64,000 nt of DNA from Pseudomonas oryzae (lineage in GTDB: Bacteria; Pseudomonadota; Gammaproteobacteria; Pseudomonadales; Pseudomonadaceae): the NCBI RefSeq assembly GCF_900104805.1, contig NZ_LT629751.1, positions 496,001-560,000 on the forward strand, in the 5' to 3' direction. This document shows positions 52,922 to 59,915 of this stretch, one piece after another. Both the position numbers and the translations under genes were made by a program. The notes below the pieces were generated by a model, which was not told where the DNA came from, searched no databases, and was given only the letters and a program-made list of their open reading frames with translations. The first letter of the stretch is position 1, and each line of letters starts with the position of its first letter.

Positions 52922-53376
52922 CACTTCATACCAGGCAGGCGCTCGACCTTCTTCAGCGGTGTGTCGGCGCACCAGGCGTAGAGCGCGTCGTACACCACCA
53001 TGCCTGCCTTCAGCATCTCGTGGTCGTCTGCGAAGTTGAGCGATAGCCCTTTCGAGATAGCGAGCAGGCCAGCTGCCTCCTTCGCTAGTTGCGGCTGGCT
53101 GCAGTCGGCGGCCCGCACGATCAGCGCCAGCTTGTTCAAGGCCGGATCGTCGAGTTTGTATTTCTCGATGAAGGCATCGAAGCTGCAGCGGTCGCCGTGG
53201 TGGCCAAGTTCGACATTGGGCACATCGTAGGGGATCGCGCCGGTGTCGGTGGCGACCTTCAGGACGTCGTCAGCCGGCACGTAGAGGAACTCGGGGTCCT
53301 CATCGATGAAGCGCGCCACCAGCCAGGGGCAGGCGATGCGGTCGATCTTGGGCCGTTCGCGGGTGACCCATTTCAT
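52921..53376 (-). CDS. ChrB-domain chromate resistance protein
   Basis: 151 residues corresponding to the C-terminal half of ChrB (RERPKIDRIACPWLVARFID, then FDAFIEKYKLDDPAL). Found as a separate gene in several chr operons; role in resistance is unclear. Begins 3 bp after the SOD stop. Confidence 0.85.
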   Translation of the reverse strand: MKWVTRERPKIDRIACPWLVARFIDEDPEFLYVPADDVLKVATDTGAIPYDVPNVELGHHGDRCSFDAFIEKYKLDDPALNKLALIVRAADCSQPQLAKEAAGLLAISKGLSLNFADDHEMLKAGMVVYDALYAWCADTPLKKVERLPGMK

Positions 53377-53378
53377 GG

Positions 53379-53972
53379 TCAGCCCTCCACTTTGACAAAT
53401 GCAGCTTCGGCAGCCGCCCAGGACAGGTTCTGCATGAAGGCGTCCACATAGGCCGCAGCTTTGGCCCCGAAGTCCATGTGGTAGCTGTGTTCGTACATGT
53501 CGAGGGCGATGAGCGGCGTGGCGCTGGCGAGATTGTGCGCGTGGTCGGCGGCCCAAGCGTTCACAAGACGCCCTCTGCGCTGGCTCCAAACCAGCACGGT
53601 CCATCCGGAGCCGCCGCCTTGGGCCTTGCCCATGGCCGTGAACTCGGTACGCCAAGCGTCCATGGAGCCGAAGTCCCGCTCGATGGCCCGCTTCAGCGCC
53701 CCGCCGGGGTCGCCTCCCGTGCTGCCGAGAGAATCGAAGTACACCTCGTGCAGGATCATTGAGCCGCTGGCGATCATCTCCTCGCGCTTGAGTCCGTTGA
53801 TCTCGAACACCGGGGCGCTGGCCCAGTTCAGTTCGGCCAGGCGTTGCTCGATGGCATTTAGGCGCTTTACCGCCCCGCCGTAGTTATTTTCCCAGTGGCT
53901 GACGAGCAGCCGCTCGGACAGGCCATTCAGCTTCGCCGGATCGAAAGCAAGGGGTTTCACTTGGTAGGGCAT
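53379..53972 (-). CDS. Fe/Mn-type superoxide dismutase (ChrC-like)
   Basis: 197-residue superoxide dismutase. Ligand segments: HWENNYGGAVKRL near the N terminus and the late DMYEHSYHMDFG (Asp and His ligands). In chr operons this enzyme is called ChrC and removes superoxide formed during chromate reduction. The start at 53972 (MPYQVKPLAF) is used. It lies between chrA and the ChrB-domain gene. Confidence 0.88.
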   Translation of the reverse strand: MPYQVKPLAFDPAKLNGLSERLLVSHWENNYGGAVKRLNAIEQRLAELNWASAPVFEINGLKREEMIASGSMILHEVYFDSLGSTGGDPGGALKRAIERDFGSMDAWRTEFTAMGKAQGGGSGWTVLVWSQRRGRLVNAWAADHAHNLASATPLIALDMYEHSYHMDFGAKAAAYVDAFMQNLSWAAAEAAFVKVEG

Positions 53973-53982
53973 GGCTCTCTCC

Positions 53983-55329
53983 TCACGCGAGGTAGGTGTA
54001 AACAAGGCCGATGACGGCGCAGGCGCCGATTACTTTCATGATGTCCTGCTTGTACTTCCACAGAGCAATGAAGGCCACCACAGAGACCAATGCGTAGAAC
54101 CACTCGAAGCCGCCGGAGAATGGCGCGGTCTCGGTCGCCCTCGGGAAGATCACATGCCAGCCGAAGAACAGGGCTAGGTTGAGCACCACGCCCACCACGG
54201 CGGCGGTGATGCCGGTCAGCGGCGCGGTGAACTTCAGGTCGCCGTGGGTGGACTCCACCAAGGGTGCCCCGGCCAGGATGAAGACGAAGCTGGGCAGGAA
54301 GGTGAAGAAGGTAGCCACCGAGGCACCGGCGAAGCCGGCGAGCAGGAGCGCATCCGGGCCGAAGACTTCCTTGGTCCAGGCACCGACGAAGCCGACAAAG
54401 GACACCACCATGATGAGCGGCCCCGGCGTGGTTTCCCCCAGCGCCAGGCCGTCGATCATCTGCGTGCCGGTCAGCCAGCCGTAGGTCTCGACGCCGCCCT
54501 GATAGACATAGGGCAGCACGGCGTAGGCGCCACCGAAGGTCATGAGTGCCGCCTTGGTGAAGAACTCGCCCATGTCCCTCAATACCGGGTTATCCAGCAA
54601 GGCCATGGCCGCGCCCCAGAGCGCCAGCGCCACCAGCACGAGGGTGATGAGATAGGGCCAGCGGAAGCGGGTATGGGCGATGGGCGGGGTGTCGTCGTCG
54701 ATCAGGGCGGGCCCGTAGCTCTTGTCCGAGGCGCCATGCCCGCCGCCTACCCTGAACTTGTCAGGCATCAGCTTGCCGCCGATAAAGCCGAGGATGCCGG
54801 CTGCCAGGACGATGTAGGGGAAAGGCACATTGAACACAAAGATCGCCGTGAAGGAGGCCGCCGCCAGTGCCCAAAGGACGTTGTTCTTCAAGGCCCGCGA
54901 GCCGATACGCCAGGCGGCGAAGACGACGATGGCCACCACCGCCGGCTTGATGCCGTTGAACACACCCTGCACGAAGGTCAGGTCGCCGAAGGCCAGGTAG
55001 ACGTAGGTGAGCGCTGCGAGGATGAAGAGGGACGGCAGCACGAATAGCACGCCGGCGACTATGCCGCCCCAGGTGCGGTGGAGCAGCCAGCCGATGTAGA
55101 TGGCGAGCTGCTGCGCTTCCGGGCCGGGCAGCAGCATGCAGTAGTTGAGTGCGTGTAGGAAACGGTGCTCGGAGATCCAACGGCGTTTCTCCACCAGCTC
55201 CTGGTGCATGATGGCGATCTGCCCGGCGGGGCCGCCGAAGCTGATGAAGCCGAGCTTTAGCCAGTAAACGAAGGCCTCCCAGAACGAGGGATGGGCGGGC
55301 CGCAGCTGCGGCGGGGTCTGGGCGTTCAT
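53983..55329 (-). CDS. chrA: chromate efflux transporter ChrA
   Basis: 448-residue, two-domain CHR transporter exporting chromate. Signatures FISFGGPAGQIAIMHQE (about 32-48) and PGPEAQQLAIYIGWLLHRTWGG in the first half, and TKAALMTFGGAYAVLPYVYQ in the second. Overlaps the chrB end by 4 bp (ATGA), so they are coupled. Confidence 0.95.
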   Translation of the reverse strand: MNAQTPPQLRPAHPSFWEAFVYWLKLGFISFGGPAGQIAIMHQELVEKRRWISEHRFLHALNYCMLLPGPEAQQLAIYIGWLLHRTWGGIVAGVLFVLPSLFILAALTYVYLAFGDLTFVQGVFNGIKPAVVAIVVFAAWRIGSRALKNNVLWALAAASFTAIFVFNVPFPYIVLAAGILGFIGGKLMPDKFRVGGGHGASDKSYGPALIDDDTPPIAHTRFRWPYLITLVLVALALWGAAMALLDNPVLRDMGEFFTKAALMTFGGAYAVLPYVYQGGVETYGWLTGTQMIDGLALGETTPGPLIMVVSFVGFVGAWTKEVFGPDALLLAGFAGASVATFFTFLPSFVFILAGAPLVESTHGDLKFTAPLTGITAAVVGVVLNLALFFGWHVIFPRATETAPFSGGFEWFYALVSVVAFIALWKYKQDIMKVIGACAVIGLVYTYLA

Positions 55330-56270
55330 GTCGTTTTGTCCTCGTAACTCTTCAGTAGCCAGTCAAAGACTTCGCACGCGCGGGCGAGCAGCGTGTCATC
55401 GTCGGGTTCGGATTCGCGCAGGCCGGCGAGCAGGGACTCAATGCCCGGCGCCTGTGCCACAGGCAGTCCACCCACATCCAGGCAATGCACGAGCTCGCCC
55501 AGGCGCACCAGTGCAGGGGCCGACTCCAGACCAAAGCTCGCCAGCAGGGTCTCGAAGGTGACCTTGGTGCCGACGTGGCTGAACGCTGCACCATCGAAAT
55601 CGAAGCCGAGCCAATCGGCTTTGCAGTCGGAGGGACTCGCCAGCCAGACGATGCGGGCATCCGGGTCGATGAACCGCCGGATCAGCCAGGCCGAGGCGAG
55701 CCGGTCCACCCAAGGACGTGCCCGCGTGGCCCAGACGCGGCCCTGATAGTCGTCGCGCGCCAGTCTGGGAATGTCGGCCTGTCGGGCAGTCGGTTCGTCG
55801 GGAGACATGCGGCGGGTGAGCGCGTCGCGCAGTTCGTCCAGCAGGCCCAAGGTCTGCCGCTGCGCCTCGCCGGGGAAGAAATCGATGCGCACCACCTGCT
55901 CGAAGCGCCGTACGAGCGGTTGGAGTTTGCGCGCAGCGGCTGCGCCATCCAGGGATGCCAGGCTCCGTCCAAGCTCCTTGATCTCCTCGGCGAGGCCGGC
56001 GTATTCCTCGCCCCGGTCGAATAGGGCGCGTAGCGTAGCCTCTTGGGCATCATCACAGCCCGACAGGCGATAGACCTCGCCGCTGCCTCCGGCCTCCGCC
56101 GCTTGCGCCGCCACTTCGCCCAGCGTCGCAGCGCTGTTGGCCGAGTCGGGTAGCAGATAGACCCCGTCGCGTAGCGTCGCGCAGCCCAGCGCCTTGACGG
56201 AGCGCCAGACACGCATGCGGCCGGTCGATGCCTTGGTGGGCAGACTCACGAAAAGAGCGAGAAAGCTCAA
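55326..56270 (-). CDS. chrB: chromate-responsive regulator ChrB
   Basis: 314-residue ChrB, first gene of the chr operon. N-terminal half with LFVSLPTKASTGRMRVWRS and LRDGVYLLPDS, C-terminal half with ARPWVDRLASAWLIRRFIDP. ChrB acts as a chromate-sensing regulator in studied operons. The start is TTG 56270 with AGGAG 8 nt upstream. An inverted repeat at 56301 is a likely operator. Confidence 0.9.
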   Translation of the reverse strand: MSFLALFVSLPTKASTGRMRVWRSVKALGCATLRDGVYLLPDSANSAATLGEVAAQAAEAGGSGEVYRLSGCDDAQEATLRALFDRGEEYAGLAEEIKELGRSLASLDGAAAARKLQPLVRRFEQVVRIDFFPGEAQRQTLGLLDELRDALTRRMSPDEPTARQADIPRLARDDYQGRVWATRARPWVDRLASAWLIRRFIDPDARIVWLASPSDCKADWLGFDFDGAAFSHVGTKVTFETLLASFGLESAPALVRLGELVHCLDVGGLPVAQAPGIESLLAGLRESEPDDDTLLARACEVFDWLLKSYEDKTT

Positions 56271-56300
56271 GTGCGGGCTCCTTGGTCAGCAAGAGATTGT

Positions 56301-56322
56301 CTGTGTAATAGATAATACACAG
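56301..56322. promoter_or_regulatory. inverted repeat in the chr promoter
   Basis: CTGTGTA and TACACAG arms separated by 8 nt, 31 bp upstream of chrB in an AT-rich stretch. Probable operator for the chr regulator. Confidence 0.5.
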
Positions 56323-56380
56323 CGTTATAGATAAAACTTCAATCGCATGCAATCACATGTGGCTAGTCAATTTGAGGCAT

Positions 56381-56485
56381 ACCCTATCCATACACGCCGG
56401 AAGCCCACTCCCGAGTGTATGGATAGGGTCATTTTCTGCATTGTTTGACATATGTCCAGCAGCTCTTTAAGGTTCATCCATACAC
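56381..56485. other. res-like recombination region of the Tn3-family resolvase
   Basis: ACCCTATCCATACAC (56381-56395) and its exact inverse GTGTATGGATAGGGT (56415-56429), and a third partial copy ATCCATACAC at 56476-56485. Spacing and location just before tnpR fit resolvase-binding subsites, which usually overlap the tnpR promoter. Confidence 0.6.
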
Positions 56486-56503
56486 ATTAACCCTGGAGGC
56501 GGC

Positions 56504-57064
56504 ATGCACGGACAGCGTATCGGCTACATCCGGGTCAGCACCCTCGACCAGAATCCTGATCGACAGCTCGAAGGCGTCCAGGTAAGCAAGGTGTTCACCG
56601 ACAAGGCCTCCGGCAAGGTCATCCAGCGTCCCCAACTCGACGCGCTGCTCGGTTACATCCGCGAGGGTGACACCCTAGTGGTGCACAGCATGGATCGTCT
56701 CGCCCGTAACCTGGATGACCTGCGCCGCCTGGTGCAACAGCTCACCGGTCGCGGTGTGCGCATCGAGTTTGTTAAGGAAGGGCTGACCTTCACCGGCGAG
56801 GATTCGCCGATGGCCAACCTGCTGCTGAACGTCATGGGTGCCTTCGCCGAGTTCGAGCGCGAGCTGATCCGCGAGCGGCAGCGCGAGGGAATTGCCTTGG
56901 CCAAGCAGCGCGGCGCCTATCGCGGCCGAAAGCCAGCCTTGAACAGCACCCAGGTCGCCGAGCTGCGCCGACGAGCTGAGGCCCGCGAGCCGAAGGCTGC
57001 CCTGGCCCGCGAGTTCGGCATCAGCCGGGCCACCCTCTATGAGTACCTGCGCGCCGGCGAGTAG
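56504..57064 (+). CDS. tnpR: Tn3-family serine resolvase TnpR
   Basis: 186-residue serine recombinase with catalytic Ser12 in GYIRVSTLDQN, the RLARNLDD and FEREL(I)RERQREGI motifs and a C-terminal helix-turn-helix (AREFGISRATLYEYL). ATG at 56504 has a CTGGAGG ribosome site. It would resolve cointegrates through the upstream res region. No transposase tnpA is present in the window, so the transposon is a remnant. Confidence 0.92.
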   Translation: MHGQRIGYIRVSTLDQNPDRQLEGVQVSKVFTDKASGKVIQRPQLDALLGYIREGDTLVVHSMDRLARNLDDLRRLVQQLTGRGVRIEFVKEGLTFTGEDSPMANLLLNVMGAFAEFERELIRERQREGIALAKQRGAYRGRKPALNSTQVAELRRRAEAREPKAALAREFGISRATLYEYLRAGE

Positions 57065-57110
57065 GTGTCCGCATCCAATTTGATTTCGTTACAAAACCAA
57101 AGGAGATGAA

Positions 57111-57476
57111 ATGTCCAAACTTGCCGAATTTCGCCGCGTCGAGCGTGAGCTGCAGGAACAGCTGGCCCTGCTGGAGAAGCTCCAGGCAGACGCCGGCCTG
57201 CAGAGCGAAATGGAGTTCGAAGAGAAGCTGAAGGCGCTCATGGATGAGTACGGCCTGGATCTGGCGAAGGTGGTAGCCATCCTCAATCCGCAGCCGGTCG
57301 AGCTTGAGCCGGTTGCCCCGGCTTCCGTGACGCAGCGCCGCCCCCGCCAGGTGAAGGTGTATGTGCAGCCGGTTACCGGCAAGCGCATCGAGACCAAGGG
57401 TGCAAACCATGCCCAGCTCAAGGCCTGGAAGGCTGAGTTTGGGGCTGAGGTCGTCGAGGGGTGGCGGCAGGACTGA
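57111..57476 (+). CDS. MvaT/MvaU-type H-NS-like silencer
   Basis: 121 residues. N-terminal coiled-coil oligomerisation region (about 3-60, EFRRVERELQEQLALLEKL), linker, and C-terminal DNA-binding domain (about 77-118, RRPRQVKVYVQPVTGKRI then KGANHAQLKAW) with the AT-pincer motif of MvaT. Pseudomonads carry MvaT in the core genome; island or plasmid copies such as Pmr exist. It follows tnpR by 46 bp on the same strand. Confidence 0.88.
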   Translation: MSKLAEFRRVERELQEQLALLEKLQADAGLQSEMEFEEKLKALMDEYGLDLAKVVAILNPQPVELEPVAPASVTQRRPRQVKVYVQPVTGKRIETKGANHAQLKAWKAEFGAEVVEGWRQD

Positions 57477-57545
57477 TGGTGGGTCTTGGTGGGTAAACAA
57501 ATGAGTCTACCTACCAAGGCAATTGCTGAGTATCTGACTGCACGC

Positions 57546-57869
57546 CTAGGCTGAGCTCTGTGCAGGTGGCTTGGGGGGAGCCTCCCTCTGGCTGAGCTCA
57601 GTGCGAATACGGGAGAAAAGCTCATCCAGCGTGAGCTTCTCATCCAGGAGCAGGTAGCAGTCAGCAAGGATCGTCAGGGGATGCACGTCCATGGCAGAGG
57701 CTATAGCGTCGAGCTTTTCAAGTGTCGGCCTTTTGGCGCCGCCCTCCAGCATGCTCAGGTAGGTCTGGCTGCTGACGCCTGCCAGGTCCTCTTGGCTGAG
57801 CTGCTTGGATTTCCTTGCCCTTCTCAGGGCCATGCCGAGCGCCGTCTTCAGCTCCATCTTTTTCATCAT
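57546..57869 (-). CDS. XRE-family helix-turn-helix regulator
   Basis: 107 residues. Helix-turn-helix about residues 9-64 (LRRARKSKQLSQEDLAG and TYLSMLEGGAKRPTLEKL), then a C-terminal tail. Divergent from the gene at 57948; the perfect palindrome at 57914 between them is the probable operator. Start MMKKMELK at 57869. Confidence 0.85.
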   Translation of the reverse strand: MMKKMELKTALGMALRRARKSKQLSQEDLAGVSSQTYLSMLEGGAKRPTLEKLDAIASAMDVHPLTILADCYLLLDEKLTLDELFSRIRTELSQREAPPKPPAQSSA

Positions 57870-57913
57870 CCCCGGAAAAGAGATGATGAAGCCGTCTTGA
57901 ACGTCGGATCGCC

Positions 57914-57929
57914 ATTAACTATAGTTAAT
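57914..57929. promoter_or_regulatory. perfect 16-bp palindrome, probable XRE operator
   Basis: ATTAACTATAGTTAAT in the 78-bp gap between two divergent starts. Such short AT-rich palindromes are typical of XRE repressor sites. Confidence 0.65.
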
Positions 57930-57947
57930 ATTTTTGCAGGAAAAGCC

Positions 57948-58397
57948 ATGTTCATGACGTATCGACACGCGGAGCTGCCTCTGGGCACGCTTTTTGGTGA
58001 CACCCGCGTGCAGCATTGGCAGTTCGTCGAGCAAGACGTCCACTGGCCGTGGTTTTACATAGAGTTCATCCGGGAAGTGGGTGACGACAGGATAAGCAGC
58101 ATGCTGATGATTCCATCAGTACCAGCGCTTCAGCGCTTGCTCGACGAGCAAGATGATCGCTCTTGGTTGGCACAGGCATTGCTGGTCACGCCGGGGCACT
58201 TGAATGGCAGTCAACGCTGGCTGATGGAGCCCTTGGTGGAGGTGAGCGTGGCTTCAGATGAGAAAGACAACCAACTAGGCTATGTCTACAGAGTTGAAGG
58301 GGGGCGAAGCTACAGTACCCATCCCTATGCAGAGGATGCCGACCTGCAAACCTCTCACGTCATATTTTCCGCAGGCGAGCATCTTCGCAGCAGCTGA
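57948..58397 (+). CDS. unrecognised 149-residue protein
   Basis: A soluble protein with no family recognised. It starts MFMTYRHAELPLG with AGGAAAAG before the ATG. Rich in Trp/Tyr/Phe in the first third (QHWQFVEQDVHWPWFYIEF), no signal peptide or membrane segment. First gene rightward from the XRE operator and 15 bp before the Hfq-like gene, so they probably form one transcript. Confidence 0.75.
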   Translation: MFMTYRHAELPLGTLFGDTRVQHWQFVEQDVHWPWFYIEFIREVGDDRISSMLMIPSVPALQRLLDEQDDRSWLAQALLVTPGHLNGSQRWLMEPLVEVSVASDEKDNQLGYVYRVEGGRSYSTHPYAEDADLQTSHVIFSAGEHLRSS

Positions 58398-58412
58398 ACC
58401 GCGAGAGTTTTC

Positions 58413-58742
58413 ATGGAAGAGTTGTGCCGTAAAATAGATCGCTCAGTCATTGAGCAGAATAGATTTCTGGATCATTGTCTGGCACATGGAAAGCAATTGA
58501 CAGTTTTCCTTGAATCAGGGGTGCAGTTCATCGGTATCGTGCGCGAGCATGATCGAAAATCAATCCTGCTCAGTGGGCGAAGCCGGAACAAAGAGCCACG
58601 GATGATCCTCAAGAGCTGCGTTGCTTATATTCGAGCCGAAGATAACCTCGAACTTTTCCTGCCATACAGAGGGTTGGGGACGGCGCTGCAGAGGCGGAGG
58701 CGTAGACGTTTACAGCTTCGGAGCCCAAGGAAAGGAGTTTGA
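58413..58742 (+). CDS. divergent Hfq/Sm-like RNA-binding protein
   Basis: 109 residues. The segment from about 18 to 75 aligns by eye with Hfq: FLDHCLAHGKQLTVFLESGV resembles the Sm1 helix and first strands, with the conserved Gly after the turn and an ILLSG strand. The usual Sm2 YKHA motif is replaced by MILKSCVAYI, and an Arg-rich tail (RRRRRRL, about 93-99) is added. RNA binding is inferred, not proven. It is accessory: core Hfq is encoded elsewhere in pseudomonads. Confidence 0.7.
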   Translation: MEELCRKIDRSVIEQNRFLDHCLAHGKQLTVFLESGVQFIGIVREHDRKSILLSGRSRNKEPRMILKSCVAYIRAEDNLELFLPYRGLGTALQRRRRRRLQLRSPRKGV

Positions 58743-58791
58743 CAGCGCACACTGACTCTTTTCAGGAAGGAGTATCTCGAGCTGAGCGGGA

Positions 58792-58995
58792 TTGCAGGCA
58801 ATCCGGACGCAGAGAAAGGCCTGTCGGCTTTCTCAGGATGCACTCGCGCTGGCCTGCAGCATCGACCGCAGCTATATAGGGCTCATCGAGCGTGGCGATG
58901 TGAACATCACCGTCGAGAAGCTGTACCGCATCGCCAGCCTGCTGAGCTGCGATCCAGCTTCCCTCCTGCCTCCAGTGTCGGAGATACAGGGCTAA
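58792..58995 (+). CDS. small XRE-type helix-turn-helix protein
   Basis: 67 residues that are almost entirely one helix-turn-helix (IRTQRKACRLSQDALALAC and GLIERGDVNITVEKLYRI). Start is TTG 58792; an in-frame stop lies at 58783, so no longer version exists. AGGAAGGAG lies about 20 nt upstream. It converges with the next gene and their stop codons overlap (TAA/TAG). Confidence 0.75.
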   Translation: MQAIRTQRKACRLSQDALALACSIDRSYIGLIERGDVNITVEKLYRIASLLSCDPASLLPPVSEIQG

Positions 58996-59210
58996 TCGAT
59001 CCTGGAGCTCAGGAAAACCCACGGCAGGCCGTCTCCGCGCTGCTCCTCCATCTTCCCGGCAAGCAGCACTTCATCGGCGGCCGGGTAATGGCGCAACAGG
59101 CGACGCGCCTCAGTGCGCACCGCCTCAGGTAGCGCCTGGTCACGAGACAGGTCGACCAGAAACTCTCGGGTTTGAATGATTGCGCGGGTGCGCTCACTCG
59201 GCATCGTCAT
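58992..59210 (-). CDS. BPSL0761-like small protein
   Basis: 72 residues matching the small conserved BPSL0761 group (SERTRAIIQTREFLVDL then RLLRHYPAADEVLLAGK). No function known. It is last in the minus-strand run hsdS-hsdR-DUF6088 and its stop overlaps that of the XRE gene. Alternative ATG at 59204. Confidence 0.72.
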   Translation of the reverse strand: MTMPSERTRAIIQTREFLVDLSRDQALPEAVRTEARRLLRHYPAADEVLLAGKMEEQRGDGLPWVFLSSRID

Positions 59211-59273
59211 TCCGTTCTCCTTGTATCAATCTCATCTGGCCAAAGTGCTCTGCCTGACCATGTGTGCATGGAG

Positions 59274-59864
59274 TCAGACCGGCGGAGGGCCGGCCAGAGC
59301 CTTGCTCATCCAGGCGGGCATTTTGCAGGCTGCCAACTGCTTGAGTTCGGCCGGGGTCAGCTCGCTCTTGATCTTCGCCACAGAAGTCGGATTCACGCCA
59401 TTCCTGCCCAGGTAGAAAAGCGCTACTAGGGCCAGTCCCACCTTGCTTCCGGCATGCTGCAACTTTCCTGGGGAAACGTGCCGGAGCCGTATCGTCAGGG
59501 CTCCGATTCGAATCTCTCGACTGGAGCCGCTCGTATACAGCACGGGCTGTGTTTGCATCTGGGTGCTCAAATGAAATGCCCTTGCAGCCTCGGCACCATG
59601 CACCTGGATCGTTTCGTGATTCTGCTTGGCGATGACCCGGATCACGGCCAAGGCACTGGGGCGGACACGGCCGACATGCGGACTGATCTTCGGCCGCATG
59701 TAGATCCCGCGCGTGACCCGCTCCAGCTCGCCAGCGCTCACCAGCCGGGCTATCGCCTTGCCGACAGCAGAGCGTGACCCCAGCCCTGCAAAACGTCGAG
59801 AGCTGAACGGTCGCCCCTTGGGCAGGTATTTCACCTGTTGCCAGAGGGTGGAGGCTATGGACAT
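59274..59864 (-). CDS. DUF6088/AbiEi-like helix-turn-helix protein
   Basis: 196 residues with an N-terminal winged helix (about 15-60, FSSRRFAGLGSRSAVGKAI and VTRGIYMRP) and a C-terminal domain like AbiEi antitoxins (type IV toxin-antitoxin). No AbiEii nucleotidyltransferase toxin lies next to it, so it is an orphan antitoxin-like protein or a regulator of the restriction locus. 51 bp after hsdR. Confidence 0.78.
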   Translation of the reverse strand: MSIASTLWQQVKYLPKGRPFSSRRFAGLGSRSAVGKAIARLVSAGELERVTRGIYMRPKISPHVGRVRPSALAVIRVIAKQNHETIQVHGAEAARAFHLSTQMQTQPVLYTSGSSREIRIGALTIRLRHVSPGKLQHAGSKVGLALVALFYLGRNGVNPTSVAKIKSELTPAELKQLAACKMPAWMSKALAGPPPV

Positions 59865-59915
59865 GGTGCATTCGTGCCATCAGAAAGCGTGCGGCTCATG
59901 GGGGGCCAACCGACG

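Noticed and set aside
59274-59864. Complete AbiE toxin-antitoxin pair
   Set aside because: The adjacent 72-residue gene is a BPSL0761-type protein, far too small and unlike an AbiEii nucleotidyltransferase.
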